From the NCBI RefSeq assembly GCF_039655775.1, contig NZ_JBBYXJ010000001.1, forward strand, positions 930,001-994,000: a DNA stretch of 64,000 nucleotides, in the 5' to 3' direction. Below the pieces are notes generated by a model. That model was not told where the DNA came from and did no database searches. It saw only the letters and a list, made by a program, of their open reading frames with translations. A program made the position numbers and the translations under genes. Source of the DNA: Iodidimonas sp. SYSU 1G8 (GTDB lineage Bacteria; Pseudomonadota; Alphaproteobacteria; SMXS01). Below are positions 17,615 to 25,513 of this stretch, one piece after another (the first letter of the stretch is position 1; every line of letters begins with the position of its first letter).

Positions 17615-18967
17615 TCAGGCCTTCAGGTACTTGTCCAGGGTAATGTGCACCTGACGGATGCGGGCTTCCTGGTAGTTGGCCAGCGACTGGGCCCGTTTGC
17701 CCGACGCCTTGAATCCGCGCTGCTGGCGCTCCAGGTTGGACGTGTCCTGCTCGTAGATGGCGGCGAGCGGCTTGTCCATGTTGGGCACGGTGTCATAGGT
17801 CTCGGTCAGCCCCAGCTTCACCACGCGCGGCGGCTCGGGATGCTCCTCGCCCTCCTTCAGCGGACGCAGGAACATCAGGTCGAACCAGCAGGTATCGACG
17901 TCGGTGCCGGCGGGCCGGAAGCGGTAGATCATCGGCAGGGTGATTCCGGGGAAGATGAACATGTTCGGGAACACGAAATACTCGATGGAATCGAGCATCT
18001 CGCTTTCCGAGAACTGGCTCATGTCGATGCCGTATTTCGGCTCGAGCTTGTCGCGGTTGGCCTGCGCCGCCATGATCCGCTCGGCCATGGCGTTGGCGAT
18101 ATCCTCCTCGGTTTCCGGCTCGGGCCAGGTCGGCGTGGGATAGCCGATGGTGTGGATGAACCGGTTCACATTGTCGCCGAAGATGTCGTACTGGGCGTTG
18201 GTGCAGGCATTGCCGATGGGCGTGCCGCCCATATGGGTCTCGCGCGAGTGATAGGCTTCTAGGAAGGCTTCCATGCCCGCCTTCCAGTTGCACGGCAGGG
18301 TGCGGCGAAGATGGACCTCGATGTAGCGCCGGTCCAGCGGGAAGAAGTGCTTGAAGTGCTCGGGCAGGACTTCGAGATACTCCTCCAGCGGTTTGGCGTC
18401 GTGGTCCATGTTGATGAACACGAAGCCGCCCCACAGACCGACCTTGGCCTCGGGCAGGCAGAGCTTTTCCTTGTCGAGGTGCGGGAAATCCCAGTCGCAG
18501 GGCAGGTCCTTCAGCGTGCCGTCCATGTTCCACGTCCAGGCGTGGAACGGGCAGCGGAAATCATTGCCGGACAGGGCATAGCCTTCCTCCTCAGCGCCGG
18601 GGCGAAGCTGGGTGCCGCGGTGCAGGCAGGAATTGTAGTAGGCCTTCACCTCGCCGCTGTCGGTCCGGGTGATGATGAAGGAATAATCGCCGATCTCGTA
18701 CACCATGTGGTCGCCGGGCTCGGGGATGTGCTCCTCGCGGCACACCCACTGCCAGACCTTCGGCCAGAGCTTCTTCATCTCCAGGTCGAAGAACTCACGC
18801 GAGGTATAGCGGTCGAATGGGATGTCGGCGTCGCCGATGAACTGGTACTGCTCGGCGACCAGCGGCCAGGGCGCGGGATTGGGATCGCGCAGGATGACGT
18901 CCTTGGTGCTCTGTCCCGGTGTCCGGGCTTCACCCGGCTTCAGCGCCTTCGGGCTTTCGATATTCAC
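17615..18967 (-). CDS. Rieske non-haem iron oxygenase, alpha subunit (second copy)
   Basis: A 450-residue oxygenase component, divergent from the one at 15514-16818. Rieske ligands are C114-x-H116 (NSCLHRGTQ) and C139-x2-H142 (RCPFHAW). The catalytic iron site is LEAYHSRETHMGG with H240 and H245. The start is GTG at 18967, preceded by GGGGAGAG at seven bases. It is the first gene of the minus-strand string Rieske-GST-Rieske, with 34 bp to the GST start. The divergent NCS2 permease begins 175 bp away and may move a related compound, but that link is only positional. Confidence 0.93.
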   Translation of the reverse strand: MNIESPKALKPGEARTPGQSTKDVILRDPNPAPWPLVAEQYQFIGDADIPFDRYTSREFFDLEMKKLWPKVWQWVCREEHIPEPGDHMVYEIGDYSFIITRTDSGEVKAYYNSCLHRGTQLRPGAEEEGYALSGNDFRCPFHAWTWNMDGTLKDLPCDWDFPHLDKEKLCLPEAKVGLWGGFVFINMDHDAKPLEEYLEVLPEHFKHFFPLDRRYIEVHLRRTLPCNWKAGMEAFLEAYHSRETHMGGTPIGNACTNAQYDIFGDNVNRFIHTIGYPTPTWPEPETEEDIANAMAERIMAAQANRDKLEPKYGIDMSQFSESEMLDSIEYFVFPNMFIFPGITLPMIYRFRPAGTDVDTCWFDLMFLRPLKEGEEHPEPPRVVKLGLTETYDTVPNMDKPLAAIYEQDTSNLERQQRGFKASGKRAQSLANYQEARIRQVHITLDKYLKA

Positions 18968-19142
18968 GGCTCAACTCTCCCCTTGTGTTCCGCTGCGGCA
19001 CGGAACCCAGAGAGTACCCAGCGCACGGCCGGTAAACAAGTTGGCACGGCCGCTGAATTATACCGGCCCGGCGATCGCGTGGAGGATTGGCGCGCCGGCG
19101 GCGGTGATCTAGCATCCCCGCAGGCCAACTGGGGGCGCGGGC

Positions 19143-20813
19143 ATGTCATCGATCACTTACGCCGTGGACGCGGTGCCACCGCCGAGGATCACCTGGCTCA
19201 ACGCCCTGCAGCATATTTCCCTGAGCGCGGTGACGCTGGTCTTCCCGCGCATCGTCGCCGAAGCCGCGGGCGCGGATCCGGGAACCATCACCGCCTATGT
19301 CAGCCTGGCCATGGTGGCGATGGGCATCGGCACGCTGATTCAGGCGTTTGGGCGCCGCGGTATCGGCTCGGGCCATCTGCTGCTGGGTCATTGCACCATC
19401 CTCTATGTCCCCTTCGCCGTCGAGGCGGCACGCGTGGGCGGACTGGGCGCGGTCGCGGGCCTGACGATCATCGCCGGATGCACCGAAATGCTGCTGTCCC
19501 GCTGCCTCCGGGCGCTGCGGGCCTATGTGCCGCCGGAAATCATCGGCGTGGTGATCCTGTTGCTCGGGATCATGCTCGGCGTCTTCGGGATCAAGCTGAT
19601 GATCGGCGCTGGCCCCGGCGGCGCGGCTGGGCCGCTGGAGATGGCCGCGTCGGCCATCACTCTGGTCACGATCATCGCCGTCGCCCTGTGGGCCAGACCC
19701 GGTTTGCGCTCGCTGGCGGTTCTGGTGGGGGTCGCGACCGGCTGCGCGGCCTATGTCACCCTTGAAATCGTCGTGGGCGACATCGGCGCGGCCACCGGGG
19801 AGATCGCGCTGGTCGGTCCCGTCTGGCCGCTGGCCATGCCGTCCTTTCCCGCCGAATTCGTGCCGGGTTTCCTGATCGGGGCGCTGGCCTGCTTCATCCG
19901 CGCCATCGCCGACCTGACCGCCTGCCAGCAACTGGCCGACCCGAACTGGAAAGCGCCGGACTTCAAGGCGATCCGCGCGGGCACGCTGGCGGACGGGCTG
20001 GGCTGCGTGGTGGCTGGCGTGATCGGCGTGCTGGGCACCAACACCTATTCGGGCAGCGTCGGCCTCGCCGCCGCCAATGGCGTCCTGGCGCGGCGGGTCG
20101 GCATCGCGGCCGGGGTGGGCTGGATCATCCTTGGCCTCACGCCCGGCGCCGCGAGCGTGCTCTATGCCATTCCGGCCGGCATTCTCGGCGCGGCCTGCTT
20201 CTATTCGGCCACCTTCACGGTCAGGACGGGCATCGCCATGCTGGCGCAGCGGCTGGTCGACAGCCGGCGCACGCTGATCATCGGCTCGGCCATCGTCATC
20301 GCCACGCTCGCGCCGGAGCTGCGCGGCGTTCTGGAACTGCCGCTGCTCGGCCAGCAGGTGATGAACTCGCCGCTCGCGGCCGCCATGCTGGCCGCGCTGG
20401 CTCTGAACGCCGTGCTGCGCCTCGGTATTCCCCGGACGGCGACGCTCCGCTGGACGCCGGAAAACGGCGCGGCCGCGCTGCAGGCGTTCACCGACGCGCA
20501 GGGGCGCGCGTGGGGCGCGCGGGTGGCGCTGATGGCGCGCGCCGGAAATTTTCTGGAGGAGTTCGGCGCCCTGTTGCCACGCCTTGCCGAAGCCGGCAGC
20601 GAGGCGGAAGCGCGCTTGCGCTATGACGAGGTGGGGCTACAGATCGCATTGTCATGGCAGGGCGCGCCGCTGGCCATCGACGCCGCGCCCAACCCTGACG
20701 CGGACGATGGCAGCCTGCAGGTCGCGCTGATGCGGCACTGGGCGGACGAGATGACCCATGACGGCGAGACCGATGGACGGCAGGTGCTCACGGTCTATGT
20801 GGATGACCGTTGA
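19143..20813 (+). CDS. NCS2-family (xanthine/uracil) permease with C-terminal extension
   Basis: A 556-residue protein. The first roughly 430 residues form a multi-helix NCS2 nucleobase/cation symporter core, with AGCTEMLLSRCLRALRAYVP and the family-type segment GTNTYSGSVGLAAANGV. The last roughly 120 residues are soluble and are not part of usual NCS2 proteins of about 430-460 residues; they look like a mixed alpha/beta cytosolic domain (RWTPENGAAALQAFTDAQG onwards) that I cannot name. The substrate is a purine, pyrimidine or similar compound by family. It is monocistronic and convergent with ridA. Confidence 0.85.
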   Translation: MSSITYAVDAVPPPRITWLNALQHISLSAVTLVFPRIVAEAAGADPGTITAYVSLAMVAMGIGTLIQAFGRRGIGSGHLLLGHCTILYVPFAVEAARVGGLGAVAGLTIIAGCTEMLLSRCLRALRAYVPPEIIGVVILLLGIMLGVFGIKLMIGAGPGGAAGPLEMAASAITLVTIIAVALWARPGLRSLAVLVGVATGCAAYVTLEIVVGDIGAATGEIALVGPVWPLAMPSFPAEFVPGFLIGALACFIRAIADLTACQQLADPNWKAPDFKAIRAGTLADGLGCVVAGVIGVLGTNTYSGSVGLAAANGVLARRVGIAAGVGWIILGLTPGAASVLYAIPAGILGAACFYSATFTVRTGIAMLAQRLVDSRRTLIIGSAIVIATLAPELRGVLELPLLGQQVMNSPLAAAMLAALALNAVLRLGIPRTATLRWTPENGAAALQAFTDAQGRAWGARVALMARAGNFLEEFGALLPRLAEAGSEAEARLRYDEVGLQIALSWQGAPLAIDAAPNPDADDGSLQVALMRHWADEMTHDGETDGRQVLTVYVDDR

Positions 20814-20835
20814 GACACCCGCCGAAACCGGGAGA

Positions 20836-21222
20836 TCAGGCCAGCGACGCGACCGCCTTGACCTCGACCAGCGCGCCCGCCATGGCGAGGCCGGTCACGC
20901 CGACGGCGGTCCATGCCGGCGGATGGCCGGGGAAGTGCTTCTTCATGGCGGCGACGAACAGCGGCACGTGCTGCCCGATATCGCCCACATGGAACGACGA
21001 GATTTCGGCGATGGCCGTGAAGTCCCGGCCCGCTTCCTTGAGCACCCGGGCGACATTGGCGAGCGCGGCGTCGATCTGGGCCTCGAGACCGTCGGCGAGG
21101 ACCCGGTCATGGGTGCCGAGCTGGCCCGAAATAAAGAGGAAATCGCCGGAAATGCGGCCGGCGACGAAGTGAAACGCCTCGGTGACCTTCTCGCTACCCG
21201 GGGGAATGACGGTATTCTGCAT
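20836..21222 (-). CDS. RidA/YjgF-family protein
   Basis: A 128-residue RidA-fold protein. Family members deaminate reactive enamine/imine intermediates or act in related hydrolytic steps. The typical core is present: FLFISGQLGTHD, QIDAALANVARVLKEAGRDF, and the C-terminal GLAMAGALVEVKAVA. The catalytic Arg of canonical RidA (R105 in E. coli, within the P-x-R-x2 region) is not evident: the equivalent stretch reads PPAWTAVGV. It may therefore belong to a non-RidA subgroup (Rid2-7). GGAG seven bases upstream supports the ATG at 21222. Confidence 0.85.
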   Translation of the reverse strand: MQNTVIPPGSEKVTEAFHFVAGRISGDFLFISGQLGTHDRVLADGLEAQIDAALANVARVLKEAGRDFTAIAEISSFHVGDIGQHVPLFVAAMKKHFPGHPPAWTAVGVTGLAMAGALVEVKAVASLA

Positions 21223-21591
21223 CGGTATGCTCCATTGATGGCGACTCGCGCGCCACCCTGAAGCCCGGCCCGGCGGAGATCAAGCGGACTTCGCGGGCGC
21301 CGCCACACTGCCACGGCGGAGTAGTCTCCTTGAGGGCCAGTGACGGAAAACAGAGTCGACGCTGACGGTAAGCTGGTATGAGGCGCCCCCTGTTCCATCA
21401 GGGCCACGTCTGCTATTTTCGAGGAAGCCGCCGCCCTCCCCGATGGCATCGCGCCGCAAGCGTCTGATCCACGGCCGAGGTGACAGGCCAGTCGTCAGGC
21501 GGCGTATTCATTGAAATCTTCTTGAGCAGATCGTCACCGCCATGGTCACCGCCCCTAACGGAAGTGCCGCGCCTTTCGCGCGGCGGCACGC
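21223..21591. other. 369-bp intergenic region without a gene
   Basis: The divergent gap between the RidA-like gene and the GT14 gene. Short open frames here have no ribosome sites or protein-like composition. The only structure I see is a GC-rich hairpin at 21564-21589 next to the GT14 start. Confidence 0.6.
21564..21589 (+). promoter_or_regulatory. GC-rich hairpin directly before the GT14 start codon
   Basis: GTGCCG pairs with CGGCAC and the inner CGC with GCG around a CTTTC loop, leaving a 2-nt bulge. The stem ends two bases before the GTG at 21592 and covers where a Shine-Dalgarno site would be. It could restrain translation; it has no T-tract. Confidence 0.4.
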
Positions 21592-22530
21592 GTGAAGATC
21601 GCCTATCTGATCCGTGCCCACAGGGCACCGGCCCAGGTGGCGCGTCTGATCGGCGCATTGCGTCACGAGGGCGCGCAGTTCTTCGTCCACATCGACGCGA
21701 AGGTGGATGAAGCGCCGTTCCGCGCGGCGCTCGCGGCGCCCGACGTCCGGTTCATCGTCCGGCGCACGCGGATGAACTGGGGCGGCTACAGCATGGTGCG
21801 GGCCACGCTGCACTGCCTGCGTGAATTGCTCGCGTCCTATGAGGACGGCGCGCCGGACCGGGTCGTCAATATGAGCGGGCAGGATTACCCGCTGATCTCC
21901 AACGCGGCCATCGCCGCCTATTTCGCCCGCCATGCGGACATGGAGTTCATCAGTTACGGCGCCATGCCGCCGGCATTCTGGGGACCGGTGCAGATGCAGC
22001 GGATCGAGCGCTATCAGTTCTATGATTGCGAGCCGCTGGTTTGGCCGTCCAACACCAATGGCGCGATTTCGCGGCGGCTGCCTTGGCGGCTTCGCGCGGC
22101 GCACAAGCTGGCCCACTGGCTGCTGCCGCGTCGGTCGCCGCCGGCCGGCGTCACGCCCTATGGCGGCTCGGCCTGGTGGTGCCTGACCGGGGCGACGGCG
22201 CGCCGGCTGCTGGCGCTGGCCGACGCGAACCCGGCGCTCGCGCGCTTCTACCGGTATACGCTGCACCCCGAGGAGATGTACTTCCAGACGCTGCTGATGA
22301 ATTCGGGCATGGACCCTGCCCGCGTGCGCGGCGAGTACCGGGAGAACGCGCTGGGCGATTATTTGTGGTTCGTCGACTGGCGGGGCGCGTCGCCGCGCAT
22401 CCTGCGCGCCGGCGATCTGGATCTGCTGCTGGGCGCCAACCGCATGTTCGCGCGCAAGTTCGACGCCAGCGTGGATTCCCGCGTGCTCGACCTGATCGAC
22501 GAGGCGCGTCCGTACCACACGCTGCGATAG
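21592..22530 (+). CDS. GT14-family (core-2/I-branching type) N-acetylglucosaminyltransferase-like protein
   Basis: A 312-residue protein of the Branch family (GT14). Typical segments are MKIAYLIRAHRAPAQVARLI, FFVHIDAKVD, RTRMNWGGYSMVRATL and RVVNMSGQDYPL, then a SAWWCLTGATARRLL acceptor region and the conserved HPEEMYFQTLLMNS. Bacterial members transfer a sugar to surface or capsular glycans. The start is GTG at 21592, the only start possible, because an in-frame TAA lies at 21556-21558. It is isolated from both polysaccharide loci. Confidence 0.9.
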   Translation: MKIAYLIRAHRAPAQVARLIGALRHEGAQFFVHIDAKVDEAPFRAALAAPDVRFIVRRTRMNWGGYSMVRATLHCLRELLASYEDGAPDRVVNMSGQDYPLISNAAIAAYFARHADMEFISYGAMPPAFWGPVQMQRIERYQFYDCEPLVWPSNTNGAISRRLPWRLRAAHKLAHWLLPRRSPPAGVTPYGGSAWWCLTGATARRLLALADANPALARFYRYTLHPEEMYFQTLLMNSGMDPARVRGEYRENALGDYLWFVDWRGASPRILRAGDLDLLLGANRMFARKFDASVDSRVLDLIDEARPYHTLR

Positions 22531-22597
22531 CGGCCGCTACTTGTCGGAGGCCGATCGCGGGCTTACGCTCCGGTTGCAGGATCGGACTATCGGTGTC

Positions 22598-23317
22598 ATG
22601 GGCGCATTTCGCAGATTCATCGGCCAGAGGCTGAAGCGGCACGGCATCGTGCGCGCGCCCCGCCATCTCGACGCGTTCGAGGCCGAGGCCAATCGCATCG
22701 TGGCGCGGCACCAGCGGCAGACCCTGGCCGATGTGGCGGCGCTGAGGGCACGCCATGCCGAGCCTATCTTCGGCGACGTGCTGGTCTGGGACCTCATCAA
22801 CCGGCTGGGCGAGATCCACGATCCCACCGATACCGGGCTGGGCAGCACCAGCCAACTGGTGCACACCATCAACGTCGCCGCCGCCATGGAGCGCGACGGG
22901 GTGACGGACGAAGACATGCTGGTCGCGGCGCTGATCCACGACACGGGCAAGCTGCTGATGCTCGCCGGCGAGGCGCCCGAGAACGTGGTCTGCATGAACG
23001 ATCCCATCGGCGTGTATGAAGATGGCGCCGGCCTCGACACCGTTACCTTCCAGTGGAACCATGACGAGTTCGGCTATGACCGCTTTCGCGATCACGTGCC
23101 CGAGCATATCGCCTGGCTGCTGCGCTATCACAGCATCCATTTCCGGCGAGAGGCGCGGCTGATGAACGCCCGCGACAGGGAATGGACGGCAAAGTACCTG
23201 AAGCCGTTCCATCACTATGACCAGAACTTCAAGTCGCCCTTCCGGCCGGCGGAGCAGACGCTGTCGCACTGGCGCGACCTGATCTTCGACCGGTTCCCGC
23301 GGCCGATCCCGTTCTGA
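22598..23317 (+). CDS. Inositol-oxygenase (MIOX)-like diiron HD-domain protein
   Basis: A 239-residue protein aligning by eye with myo-inositol oxygenase. All six diiron ligands have counterparts: His in TSQLVHTINVA, His-Asp in LIHDTGK, His in WNHDEFGY, His in LRYHSIHF, and Asp in HHYDQNFK. The Lys of HDxGK and the Ser of YHS are also kept. The inositol-contacting GDTFPVG loop of animal MIOX is replaced by CMNDPIG, so the substrate may differ. The ATG at 22598 is preferred to a TTG at 22541. The downstream GST starts 20 bp later and may be cotranscribed. Confidence 0.82.
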   Translation: MGAFRRFIGQRLKRHGIVRAPRHLDAFEAEANRIVARHQRQTLADVAALRARHAEPIFGDVLVWDLINRLGEIHDPTDTGLGSTSQLVHTINVAAAMERDGVTDEDMLVAALIHDTGKLLMLAGEAPENVVCMNDPIGVYEDGAGLDTVTFQWNHDEFGYDRFRDHVPEHIAWLLRYHSIHFRREARLMNARDREWTAKYLKPFHHYDQNFKSPFRPAEQTLSHWRDLIFDRFPRPIPF

Positions 23318-23337
23318 CCCACAAGGCAGGCCATGGC

Positions 23338-23979
23338 ATGAGCGATCTGATCATCTGGACCTATGACTGGGTGCCCGAAGGACCGCGTGGTTTCGTGCGC
23401 GATCTGAGGCTGCGATGGGCGTGCGAGGAAGCCGGACTGGCCTATTCGGTGCGGACCGTGGCGTTCGACGGCCGCCAGACCAACCACCTGGCGCGCCAAC
23501 CTTTCGGCCAGGTGCCGTTCCTGAACGACGGCGAGTTGGAGATCTTCGAGAGCGGCGCGTGCCTGCTGCATCTGGCGCGCAAGAGCGAGGCGCTGATGCC
23601 GCGCGATCCCGCCGGCGAAGCGGACACGGAACAGTGGATCATCGCCGCGCTCAACAGCATCGAGATGGTGAGCGTGCCGTGGTGGTTCCTGAAGCTGTCC
23701 GGCCAGGCGGAGAACGGCCTTGCCGGATGGATGGACAGCCGCCTCGACCAGATCGAGCAGGTGCTGCGCGGCCGGGAGTGGCTGGCCGCCGGGCGGTTCA
23801 CCGCCGCCGATCTGCTGATGGCGGACGTGCTGCGGGTGCGCGACATTCGCGCCCGTGGCGACCGGCCGGCGACCGAGGCCTATGTCGCCCGCCTGACCGC
23901 CCGCCCCGCGTTCAAGAAGGCGCATTCCGATCAGCTGGCGCATTTCGCGTCGGGCGACCGGACGCGCGGCGCCTCGTAA
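23338..23979 (+). CDS. Glutathione S-transferase family protein
   Basis: A 213-residue GST. The N-terminal thioredoxin-like domain includes LIIWTYDWVPEGPRGFVRD, the cis-Pro region FGQVPFLNDGE and the glutathione gamma-Glu site IFESGACLLHLA. The helical C-terminal domain ends with the conserved FTAADLLMADVLR. It is not close in sequence to the GST at 16939-17580. It starts 20 bp after the MIOX-like gene. The stop TAA is the first base pair region of a 9-6-9 inverted repeat that precedes the arsR promoter. Confidence 0.92.
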   Translation: MSDLIIWTYDWVPEGPRGFVRDLRLRWACEEAGLAYSVRTVAFDGRQTNHLARQPFGQVPFLNDGELEIFESGACLLHLARKSEALMPRDPAGEADTEQWIIAALNSIEMVSVPWWFLKLSGQAENGLAGWMDSRLDQIEQVLRGREWLAAGRFTAADLLMADVLRVRDIRARGDRPATEAYVARLTARPAFKKAHSDQLAHFASGDRTRGAS

Positions 23980-24002
23980 CACTTAGCCATTCAGCGAAGT
24001 GT
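23979..24002. promoter_or_regulatory. Inverted repeat upstream of arsR promoter
   Basis: ACACTTAGC (23979-23987) and GCGAAGTGT (23994-24002) match in 8 of 9 positions around a 6-bp spacer. The repeat ends one base before the -35 hexamer of the ArsR gene. It could be an operator or a weak terminator for the GST gene; there is no T-run, which favours an operator. Confidence 0.45.
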
Positions 24003-24003
24003 C

Positions 24004-24031
24004 TTGACGCAGCATTCGGCGTGCATATAGT
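24004..24031 (+). promoter_or_regulatory. Putative sigma-70-type promoter of arsR, leaderless
   Basis: TTGACG (24004-24009), a 16-bp spacer and TATAGT (24026-24031). Transcription should begin about seven bases later, at or next to the ATG at 24039, so the mRNA would have little or no leader. An 18-bp near-perfect palindrome (GTTATCCAT/ATGGCTAAC, 24030-24047) spans the start site and start codon, a likely autoregulatory operator. Confidence 0.6.
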
Positions 24032-24038
24032 TATCCAT

Positions 24039-24377
24039 ATGGCTAACCTTGATTCGATCTTCCACGGCCTCGCCGACCCGACCCGCCGCGCGGTGATCGC
24101 CCGGCTGGCGGCGGGACCGGCGCCCGTTTCCGAACTGGCCGCGCCGCACGACATGGCGCTGCCCAGCTTCCTCAAGCATCTGAAGGTGCTGGAGATCGGC
24201 GGCTGGATCGACTCGCGCAAAGACGGCCGCGTCCGCACCTGCCGGCTGCGGCCCGAGGCGGTGGCGGCGGCGGAAGGCTGGCTGGGCGAACAGCGGGCAC
24301 TGTGGACCGCCCGCCTCGACCGGCTGGACGCGTTTCTCGCGGTCATGAACGATGAAGGAGAAGACGATGAATTATGA
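24039..24377 (+). CDS. ArsR-family winged-helix transcriptional regulator
   Basis: A 112-residue ArsR/SmtB-fold regulator. It opens with the classic [20 protein letters not shown], has the recognition segment [19 protein letters not shown] and the wing [12 protein letters not shown]. No metal-binding Cys pair (ELCVCD type) is present, so it belongs to the non-metal subgroup usually paired with an AHSA1/SRPBCC gene, as here. The ATG at 24039 sits 8 bp after a -10 box with no Shine-Dalgarno site. Its last codons overlap the next gene by 11 bp. It is expected to repress its own two-gene operon. Confidence 0.93.
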   Translation: MANLDSIFHGLADPTRRAVIARLAAGPAPVSELAAPHDMALPSFLKHLKVLEIGGWIDSRKDGRVRTCRLRPEAVAAAEGWLGEQRALWTARLDRLDAFLAVMNDEGEDDEL

Positions 24378-24834
24378 TCCTACTCTCGACCTGGTGCTGG
24401 AGCGCACGGTGAGCGCCAGCCCCGCCAAGCTGTGGCGCGCCTGGACCGAGCCTGACCTTTTGAAGCAATGGTTCGCGCCCAAACCCTGGAGGGTGGCGCG
24501 GGTTGTGATCGAGCCGCGCGCGGGCGGCATCTTCTCGGTGGTGATGGCCTCGCCCGAGGGCGAGGAAATGGACGGCCCGCCCGGCTGCATCCTGCTGGCA
24601 GAGCCGCACAAGCGGCTGGTATGGACCGACGCGCTGGGCCCCGAGTTCCGGCCGAACGCCGAGAGCTTCATGTCCGCTGAGATCACCATGCAGGCGGTGG
24701 ACGGCGGCACCGCCTATCGCGCGCTGGTGCGCCACAAATCGGACGCCGACCGCCGCAAGCACGAGGAAATGGGCTTTCATGACGGCTGGGGCACGTGCCT
24801 CGACCAGCTGGAAGCGCAGGCGGGAGGGTTGTGA
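24367..24834 (+). CDS. AHSA1/SRPBCC-domain protein
   Basis: A 155-residue START-like (SRPBCC) ligand-binding protein. The usual landmarks are present: [34 protein letters not shown], the Trp-rich strand [12 protein letters not shown], and the C-terminal helix [15 protein letters not shown]. Partners of ArsR regulators in this arrangement are thought to sense or sequester small hydrophobic molecules; the ligand here is unknown. The ATG at 24367 has AAGGAG upstream. An ATG at 24352 would place that ribosome site inside the coding region, so it is rejected. A strong hairpin follows the stop. Confidence 0.92.
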   Translation: MNYDPTLDLVLERTVSASPAKLWRAWTEPDLLKQWFAPKPWRVARVVIEPRAGGIFSVVMASPEGEEMDGPPGCILLAEPHKRLVWTDALGPEFRPNAESFMSAEITMQAVDGGTAYRALVRHKSDADRRKHEEMGFHDGWGTCLDQLEAQAGGL

Positions 24835-24839
24835 GGGGT

Positions 24840-24879
24840 GGGATCCAGCCACCCAGCGTCGTCTGGGTGGCTGGATCCC
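24840..24879. repeat. Perfect 17-bp palindrome, dispersed-repeat or terminator type
   Basis: The arms at 24840-24856 and 24863-24879 are perfectly complementary over 17 bp around a CGTCGT loop. There is no T-tract on either side. The sequence resembles extragenic palindromic repeats scattered in alphaproteobacterial genomes. It marks the boundary between the high-GC AHSA1 operon and the lower-GC islet. Confidence 0.75.
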
Positions 24880-24904
24880 ATGTGCACAGAAATACTATGA
24901 AGAC

Positions 24905-25513
24905 CTAACGGCCTTGGTCGGTCAACGCACCAGAGTTAACCAATTTATAGACCATATTCTCCATCGTGCGCTTGATGGCCTTCTCCGTGGCTTCGGCCGA
25001 TGCTTCGGCCCCATCGCCACAACCACCGTCACGTCGTCCTGTGCCTTCCCCCGCGATGGTCGTTCGGCCGACAATCGCCTCGCCGTTTCTGGATACATCG
25101 ACCTTCAGAACGAGTTCGGCCTGAGCATTCGCTTTGGCAGACCAGAATCCGGAATCGAAAGCTAAATCGACTTTGAAAGACTCTAGACCCACTCGCATGT
25201 CGAGATCCGGGCCGCTGTAAGTGGGTGTCTCCCGCAGTTCATAGCCAGCGAACGCCTCTTCCACCACCTTGCGCACCGATGTAGCCACCGCAGATCCGGC
25301 TTTCACCGGAAATTTGTGCGCGGAACAGGTATAGCCAGTGTCGGCTTCGGTCTCGAGGTCCATAAGGTCCGGCGCTAGATAGAGGCTGACCCTTTCTCGG
25401 GAAATACGGTTAGTCTGGATTTCGGACGCCGCAGAGGTCACTGCCACCGGCTTGGCGTCGTACGTACACGCGGCCAGTAGGGACGCCGCCAGACACACAA
25501 CCAAAAAACGCAT
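24905..25513 (-). CDS. Hypothetical lipoprotein (YajG-like in layout)
   Basis: A 202-residue lipoprotein: a signal peptide ends in lipobox LAAC with Cys16. The mature protein has alternating strands and a Cys pair (YTC and GGC). The pattern (outer-membrane lipoprotein with a YELRETPTYSGPDLDMRVGLESFKV-like strand region) recalls YajG-type lipoproteins, but this is weak and I do not assign a family. GGGGAGGAAG precedes the ATG. Codon use is more AT-rich than the neighbours and it lies in the islet next to tRNA-Met, suggesting acquisition. Confidence 0.75.
   Translation of the reverse strand: MRFLVVCLAASLLAACTYDAKPVAVTSAASEIQTNRISRERVSLYLAPDLMDLETEADTGYTCSAHKFPVKAGSAVATSVRKVVEEAFAGYELRETPTYSGPDLDMRVGLESFKVDLAFDSGFWSAKANAQAELVLKVDVSRNGEAIVGRTTIAGEGTGRRDGGCGDGAEASAEATEKAIKRTMENMVYKLVNSGALTDQGR

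Noticed and set aside
19057-19062. TATAAT box on the minus strand upstream of the second Rieske gene
   Set aside because: The hexamer is perfect but no acceptable -35 lies 15-19 bp upstream, so I do not call a promoter.
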